Of a DNA stretch of 35,661 nucleotides, positions 31,394 to 35,661 are shown piece after piece. The notes below the pieces were generated by a model. That model saw nothing but the letters and a program-made list of their open reading frames with translations, was not told the DNA's origin and ran no database searches. The position numbers were made by a program, and so were the translations under genes. Positions within the stretch are counted from its first letter, which is position 1; each line of letters begins with the position of its first letter. Origin of the DNA: Sphingomonadales bacterium (GTDB taxonomy: Bacteria > Pseudomonadota > Alphaproteobacteria > Sphingomonadales > Sphingomonadaceae); assembly GCA_019750455.1 (NCBI GenBank), contig JAIEOM010000197.1, positions 1 through 35,661 on the forward strand, read 5' to 3'.

Positions 31394-31681
31394 ATGACCG
31401 ATCCCGACCTCCCCGCCCTCACCGGCGAACAGAAGCGCTGGGCCTTTGGCGCGGCTGCGCTGTTCCTGCTCGGCATCGGGTTTCTCGGCTTTGCGCTCAA
31501 CACCGGCGTGATGCGGGTCTTCGCGGTCGGCTGGATCGCGCTGATGATCTTCGGCTTTGTCGGCGCAGGCCGGGTCGCCAAGGGCGACTTCGCGCACCCG
31601 CTGTTCAAGGCGCAGGTGATGCTGCACGTGGTTGCGGTGGGCCTGCTGGTGGCTGTGATTGTAAGGGCGTTTAAGGGATGA
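31394..31681 (+). CDS. Hypothetical small membrane protein
   Basis: This 95-residue protein has three hydrophobic segments (about 15-36, 40-58 and 70-91) and a short charged N-terminus ([16 protein letters not shown]). No known motif is visible. It lies between pdxJ and acpS, 58 bases before acpS and on the same strand, so it is probably cotranscribed with them. High-GC codon use matches the neighbours, supporting a real gene. Confidence 0.7.
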   Translation: MTDPDLPALTGEQKRWAFGAAALFLLGIGFLGFALNTGVMRVFAVGWIALMIFGFVGAGRVAKGDFAHPLFKAQVMLHVVAVGLLVAVIVRAFKG

Positions 31682-31739
31682 CGAAGAGGAACAGCCGAAC
31701 CCCGAATCAAGTCCGTGGCGACGCACCGGGGGGCGCGGC

Positions 31740-32144
31740 GTGATCATCGGCATGGGCAGTGACCTGTGCAATATCGAGCGGATCGCCAATTCGCTCGCCC
31801 GTTATGGCGAGCGGTTCGAGAACCGCGTGTTCACCGATATCGAGATCGCCAAGGCCCGCCGCCGCCCTTTCACCATTGCCGGCACCTACGCCAAGCGCTT
31901 CGCCGCCAAGGAGGCGTTTTCCAAGGCGGTCGGCACCGGGTTCAAGCGCGGGGTGTTCATGAAGGACATCGGCGTGGTCAATGCAGCCTCGGGCGCGCCC
32001 ACCCTCGCGCTGACCGGCGGAGCGGCTTTGCGGCTTGAAGAAATGACGCCGCACGGGCATGAGGCGCGCATTCATCTTACTCTCACCGACGATCATCCAT
32101 GGGCGCAGGCCTTCGTGATCATCGAAGCCATCCCCCTGCGCTAG
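31740..32144 (+). CDS. acpS: Holo-[acyl-carrier-protein] synthase
   Basis: AcpS transfers the 4'-phosphopantetheine arm of CoA to acyl carrier protein. The 134-residue protein begins [15 protein letters not shown] (Asp8, magnesium ligand) and carries [16 protein letters not shown] with Glu58, both at canonical positions. The start is GTG 31740 with a G-rich ribosome site; ATG 31752 would remove the first strand. The order pdxJ-acpS-lepB is widespread in alphaproteobacteria. Confidence 0.96.
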   Translation: MIIGMGSDLCNIERIANSLARYGERFENRVFTDIEIAKARRRPFTIAGTYAKRFAAKEAFSKAVGTGFKRGVFMKDIGVVNAASGAPTLALTGGAALRLEEMTPHGHEARIHLTLTDDHPWAQAFVIIEAIPLR

Positions 32145-32153
32145 GCCCCGAAA

Positions 32154-33041
32154 ATGGCGACACTCGAAAGCCCGCAAGTGACCGACAGCGAGACCCCGGA
32201 CAAGATCAACTGGTTCGCCGAGATCCGCGGCCTTGCGCTGATGCTGCTGGCTGTGCTGGCGTTCCACAGCCTGGTGGCCAAGCCGTTTTACATCCCCTCC
32301 ACCTCGATGATGCCGACCCTGTGGGTGGGTGACCGGCTGGTGGTGAGCAAGTATCCCTATGGCTGGTCATGGGCCTCGGCGAGCTTCCACCTGCTCCCGC
32401 GCAGCAGCACCCGCATCTGGCCCGCAAATCCCGAGTATGGCGACATCGTCATCCCCGTCCATCCGGAGCGGGACGAGGATTACATCAAGCGCGTGGTCGC
32501 GCTGCCGGGCGACACCATCGAGGTGCGGGCCGGGCAGATCATCCTCAATGGCACACCGGTGAAGCGCGAGGTGGTGCCGCAGGTGCGCCTTCCCTTCGAG
32601 CCGGAACTGATGTGTCAGGACACCGCGGGCGAGCACCCGTGCCTTGATGCCTATGAACAGTTCCGCCGGACCGGTCCGGACGGGAAGGACTATTTCGACC
32701 CGCCGACCTGGCGCGAGACCTTCCCCAATGGCGCGACCTTCCTGACCATCGACTACATGAACCAGGAGCTCGACAATTTCGGGCCTTACGAAGTGCCGGC
32801 GGATTCGGTGTTCGTGATGGGCGACAACCGCGATCTGTCCGCCGACAGCCGCGCGCCGCTGCCGCGCGGCCTTGGCGGCGCGGTGCCGCTTGCCAATATC
32901 GGCGGCCGGGCGGAGTTCATCACCTTCAGCCTTGATGGCTCGACCACCTGGAACCCGGCCACGTGGTTCTCCAGCCTGCGCGGCGACCGTGCATGGACGA
33001 CACTGCGCCCCGCGATTGCCGAGAGCAAGCCCGCCAAGTGA
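32154..33041 (+). CDS. lepB: Signal peptidase I
   Basis: This 295-residue inner-membrane peptidase removes signal peptides from exported proteins. One N-terminal membrane helix (about 25-43) precedes the catalytic Ser51 in IPSTSMMPTL and the general-base Lys112 in YIKRVVALPGD. A later box, VPADSVFVMGDNRDLSADSR, completes the family signature. It starts 9 bases after the acpS stop. Confidence 0.96.
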   Translation: MATLESPQVTDSETPDKINWFAEIRGLALMLLAVLAFHSLVAKPFYIPSTSMMPTLWVGDRLVVSKYPYGWSWASASFHLLPRSSTRIWPANPEYGDIVIPVHPERDEDYIKRVVALPGDTIEVRAGQIILNGTPVKREVVPQVRLPFEPELMCQDTAGEHPCLDAYEQFRRTGPDGKDYFDPPTWRETFPNGATFLTIDYMNQELDNFGPYEVPADSVFVMGDNRDLSADSRAPLPRGLGGAVPLANIGGRAEFITFSLDGSTTWNPATWFSSLRGDRAWTTLRPAIAESKPAK

Positions 33042-33079
33042 GTTGAAAGGCCAAATCCTTTGAAAGGGGCGCGTGAAGC

Positions 33080-34225
33080 ATGGCCCGCAAGTTCCTGTAT
33101 TTCGTTGCCCTCTGCATCATTCTGGTGATCGCGGGCGCTTTTGCGCTGGCGCTGTTTCCTAACCAGCTCACCAAATGGGCGAGCGTGCCTTCGGTGGCCT
33201 TCGCGCCGGTCGAGCCGCTGGAGGCCAACGCCTATGAGGACCCGGCCCTGTGGTATTCGCGCCCCGGGATCGGGGTGAGCGATCCGGCCCGCTGGCAGCC
33301 CGCCTATGCCGGGGACCGCGGCGTGTTGCCCACCCCTGCCGAGCCCAAGGCGCGGTTCGCCGTCTTCTTCGTCCACCCGACCAGCTACCTCAGCCGCACC
33401 AGCTGGAACGCCCCGCTCGAAAACGGCGGCGATCCTGATGCCGAACGCATTGCCCGCATCTACCTGCGCGGCATGGCCAGCCCCTTCAACGCCGCGTCCG
33501 AAATCTGGGCGCCGCGTTACCGGCAGGCGACGATGGGCGCCTTCCTGACCGAAGCGCCCGAAGGCAGGCAGGCGGTGAACGCCGCCTATGCCGATGTGCG
33601 CGAGGCGTTCCGGTTTTTCCTGTCCAGCGTCGATCCCGCGACCCCGATCGTGCTCGCCGGCCATTCGCAAGGGGCGCTGCACCTGAAGCGCCTGCTGGCC
33701 GAAGAGGTGAAGGGCTCGCCTGTCGCCGCACGGCTGGTGGCGGCCTATGTGGTCGGCTGGCCAGTCTCGACCCTGCATGATCTGCCGGTAATGGGCCTGT
33801 CCGCCTGCGCCGCGCCCGACCAGACGGGCTGCGTCCTGTCGTGGTCGAGCTTTGCCGAGCCTGCGGCCCCCTCGCTGGTGCTCGATGCCTATGCCGCAAC
33901 GCTTGCGCTGGACGGGCAAGCCCCGGGCACTGACCCGATGCTGTGCACCAACCCGCTGACCGGCACGCCGGGCGGCGCTGCGCCGGCCAGCGCCAACCTC
34001 GGCACGCTGGTGCCCGAGGATTCGATGGAGAAAGGCACGCTCCAGCCCGGCCTTGTCCCCGCCCGCTGCGACAAGCGCGGCCTCCTGCTGATCGGGCCGC
34101 CGCCGGAGATGGGAAGCTACGTGCTGCCGGGCAACAACTACCACGTCTACGATCTGCCGCTGTTCTGGGCGAACACCAAGGCCGACGTGAACCGCAGGGC
34201 GGATGCATGGAAACCGGCCAACTGA
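33080..34225 (+). CDS. DUF3089 alpha/beta-hydrolase-like protein, membrane anchored
   Basis: This 381-residue protein has an N-terminal membrane anchor (residues 5-26) and a hydrolase domain with FFVHPTSY (96-103) and the nucleophile elbow GHSQGA (Ser196). This pattern defines the DUF3089 family of lipase- or esterase-like proteins of unknown substrate. Several cysteines (CAAPDQTGC, LCTNP, ARCDKRG) could form disulfides in the periplasm. An AAGGGG site precedes ATG 33080. Its end overlaps ruvX by 19 bases. Confidence 0.88.
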   Translation: MARKFLYFVALCIILVIAGAFALALFPNQLTKWASVPSVAFAPVEPLEANAYEDPALWYSRPGIGVSDPARWQPAYAGDRGVLPTPAEPKARFAVFFVHPTSYLSRTSWNAPLENGGDPDAERIARIYLRGMASPFNAASEIWAPRYRQATMGAFLTEAPEGRQAVNAAYADVREAFRFFLSSVDPATPIVLAGHSQGALHLKRLLAEEVKGSPVAARLVAAYVVGWPVSTLHDLPVMGLSACAAPDQTGCVLSWSSFAEPAAPSLVLDAYAATLALDGQAPGTDPMLCTNPLTGTPGGAAPASANLGTLVPEDSMEKGTLQPGLVPARCDKRGLLLIGPPPEMGSYVLPGNNYHVYDLPLFWANTKADVNRRADAWKPAN

Positions 34226-34695
34226 TCTTCGAGGACGCACGCGGCTTCGGCGCGGCAGTGGGCGAGGCGGGCGGCGTGCTGCTGGGCCTTGATCTCGGCA
34301 CCAAGACGCTCGGCACCGCCACCTGCGATGCGGGCTGGCGCTTTGCCACCAACGGCACCACGATCCAGCGCGGCAAGTGGGGCAAGGACCGCGAGACGCT
34401 GGCAGCGCTGATCCGCAGCCGCAGCGTCAAAGGCATCGTCCTCGGCCTGCCGCGCAACATGGACGGTTCCGAAGGCCCCCGCGCGCAGGCCTCCCGTGCC
34501 TATGCCCGCAATTGCGCCGAGGCCTTCGCGCTCCCGGTTCTGCTGTGGGACGAACGCTGGTCCACACAGGCCGCCGAAGCCGCAATGATCGGTCAGGACA
34601 TGAGCCGCGCCAAACGCGCCGCCGCAATCGACAGCCATGCCGCAGCGGTGATCCTGCAAGGCGCAATCGACCGGCTGGCGGGGGGCGTGCTGTAA
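34207..34695 (+). CDS. ruvX: RuvX/YqgF family nuclease (Holliday junction resolvase-like)
   Basis: This 162-residue RNase H-fold protein has the acidic residues of the family: Asp29 (LGLDLGTKTLG), Asp115-Glu116 (LLWDERWST) and Asp142 (IDSHAAAVIL), plus LGLPRNMDGSEG (79-90). Homologues process pre-16S rRNA 5' ends and are also proposed to act on Holliday junctions. About 25 extra residues precede the first strand. ATG 34207 lies inside the DUF3089 gene; no later ATG leaves the fold intact. Confidence 0.92.
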   Translation: METGQLIFEDARGFGAAVGEAGGVLLGLDLGTKTLGTATCDAGWRFATNGTTIQRGKWGKDRETLAALIRSRSVKGIVLGLPRNMDGSEGPRAQASRAYARNCAEAFALPVLLWDERWSTQAAEAAMIGQDMSRAKRAAAIDSHAAAVILQGAIDRLAGGVL

Positions 34696-34763
34696 CCGCC
34701 GCCAGACAGGGCGCGATCCATCCCTCGCAAAATGGGCGTTGCCACTCTCCCGCCCCCGCCCCT

Positions 34764-35261
34764 ATGGCCTCGCCCATGAACACCCCCGTCACCCCCCGGT
34801 TCGACGCGCGCGAGGCGTCCAAGTGGTTCTTCCGCCACGGCCACACCGGCTGGCTGGGCCTGCGCTTCACAGATCAGGGCGACAACTGGGTCGAACTGGA
34901 ACTGCCATGGCGCGAGGATTTGCTGGGCGATGCCAGCCGCCCGGTGCTCGCCTCCGGCCCGATCATCAGCCTGATGGACATGGCGAGCGGGATGGCGATC
35001 TGGCAGACGCGCGGCAACTTCCAGCCGGTCGCCACGCTGGATCTGCGCGTCGATTACCAGCGCCCCGCGCGCGAACGGGCAAGTGTCAGGGGACGGGTCG
35101 AATGTTACCGCATCACGCGCTCTGCCGCCTTCGTGCGCGGCGTTGCCTATGATGACGACATCGCCGATCCGGTCGCCCATGTCGCGGGCTGCTTCATGAC
35201 CATCGGCGCCGACCCGCGCGAGGGAAATCCGGCGCTCAAAGGGGCGCTCGGCCATGAGTGA
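34764..35261 (+). CDS. PaaI-type hotdog thioesterase (first of a pair)
   Basis: This 165-residue single hotdog-domain protein shows the central helix segment SGPIISLMDMASGMAIW (64-80) and the strand VATLDLRVDYQRPA, as in PaaI/YdiI-like acyl-CoA thioesterases. The usual catalytic HGG box is replaced here by ASGPII, with an Asp72 available. ATG 34764 and ATG 34776 are both possible and neither has a ribosome site. It overlaps the next thioesterase gene by 8 bases. Confidence 0.85.
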   Translation: MASPMNTPVTPRFDAREASKWFFRHGHTGWLGLRFTDQGDNWVELELPWREDLLGDASRPVLASGPIISLMDMASGMAIWQTRGNFQPVATLDLRVDYQRPARERASVRGRVECYRITRSAAFVRGVAYDDDIADPVAHVAGCFMTIGADPREGNPALKGALGHE

Positions 35262-35661
35262 GGCGCTTGAACTCCCCGCCTATGCCCGCTCGCTGGGGTT
35301 GAGCCTGACCGGCGAGGCCGAGGGCGGGATGCCCGTGCTGACGGTCGATTTCGGCCCGATGGTCGAAGGCCGCCCGCAGCACTTCCACGGCGGTGCGACC
35401 GCCGGACTGCTGGAGAACGCGGGCTATGCCGCGCTGCGCACCGCGCTGCTGGCAGCCGGACGCGATCCGCTGCTGAAGCCGATCAACATCACCGTGCAGT
35501 ACCTCGCCGCGGGCAAATCGCAGGCGAGCTTTGCCGTGGGGCGCATCACCCGGCTGGGGCGGCGCAATGCCAATGTCACGGTCGAAGCGTGGCAGGCCGA
35601 CCGCAGCCGTCCGATTGCGACCGCGGTGATGAACATCCTGATGGTCGAGGCCCAGCCCTAG
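35254..35661 (+). CDS. PaaI-type hotdog thioesterase (second of a pair)
   Basis: This 135-residue hotdog protein has the HGG box HFHGGATAGLLENAGYAAL (residues 43-61) and INITVQYLAAGKSQ, typical of PaaI acyl-CoA thioesterases. It begins within the last bases of the previous gene (ATGAGTGA) and its stop is the last codon of the window, so it is complete. Given the coupling, the two hotdog proteins may form a mixed oligomer; the substrate is unknown. Confidence 0.88.
   Translation: MSEALELPAYARSLGLSLTGEAEGGMPVLTVDFGPMVEGRPQHFHGGATAGLLENAGYAALRTALLAAGRDPLLKPINITVQYLAAGKSQASFAVGRITRLGRRNANVTVEAWQADRSRPIATAVMNILMVEAQP

Noticed and set aside
1..35661. Search by eye for tRNA, rRNA, CRISPR arrays, prophage or transposase genes
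   Set aside because: None was seen. No regularly spaced direct repeats, no tRNA-like cloverleaf in the gaps and no integrase or transposase motif in any frame inspected.

Overview
The window is a gene-dense, high-GC stretch of chromosome from an alphaproteobacterium. An order Sphingomonadales organism, probably near Erythrobacter or Porphyrobacter (family Erythrobacteraceae), is the best guess. This rests on family resemblance of the proteins, on the aa3-oxidase operon order (coxB-coxA-ctaB-small subunit-ctaG-coxC-DUF983-SURF1-thrC) and on the pyrE...pdxJ...acpS-lepB order; no 16S gene or database search supports it. I see no rRNA or tRNA gene, CRISPR array, transposase or prophage gene. Almost everything is housekeeping chromosome, and the interest lies in regulation, small genes and intergenic structures. 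No gap without a gene exceeds 300 bases.

Layout. 1-6.1 kb: the end of an ABM-type monooxygenase gene, an isoprenylcysteine-methyltransferase-like membrane protein, bamB with its TPR partner, and a translationally coupled alpha/beta-hydrolase/GT4 glycosyltransferase pair. 6.1-9.8 kb: selO (protein AMPylase), astD (aldehyde dehydrogenase) and a lipoprotein. 9.8-10.05 kb: an intergenic region with a strong minus-strand terminator and a candidate small RNA. 10.05-14 kb: rarD-like EamA transporter, pyrC, ygfZ-like folate/Fe-S protein, a TetR regulator and a GNAT acetyltransferase. 14-15 kb: the rplU-rpmA ribosomal operon with a promoter and a strong terminator. 15-16.8 kb: a small lipoprotein overlapping an FNR-type oxygen-sensing regulator, facing a three-helix membrane protein that has a near-perfect FNR box and a well-placed -10 element.

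16.8-28.2 kb is minus-strand throughout. In transcription order it holds coxB, coxA, ctaB, a 44-residue oxidase-associated peptide, ctaG, coxC, a DUF983 protein, a SURF1-like protein, thrC, an rRNA-methyltransferase-like protein, folB, a half-length Rossmann-like protein, moaA, moaD and moaE. Most junctions are overlaps or gaps of a few bases. Cytochrome oxidase structural and assembly genes therefore run directly into threonine, folate and molybdopterin synthesis. A 103-bp dispersed palindrome splits moaA from moaD.

28.2-35.7 kb is plus-strand: pyrE (with a possible 14-codon leader ORF), a secreted serine hydrolase, pdxJ, two small membrane proteins, acpS, lepB, a DUF3089 hydrolase, ruvX and two overlapping hotdog thioesterases. 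The most useful leads are the FNR box and its target, the candidate sRNA at 9.84-9.95 kb, the Rossmann-like orphan between folB and moaA, and the pyrE leader ORF. I found no clear evidence for a wholly new multi-gene system.
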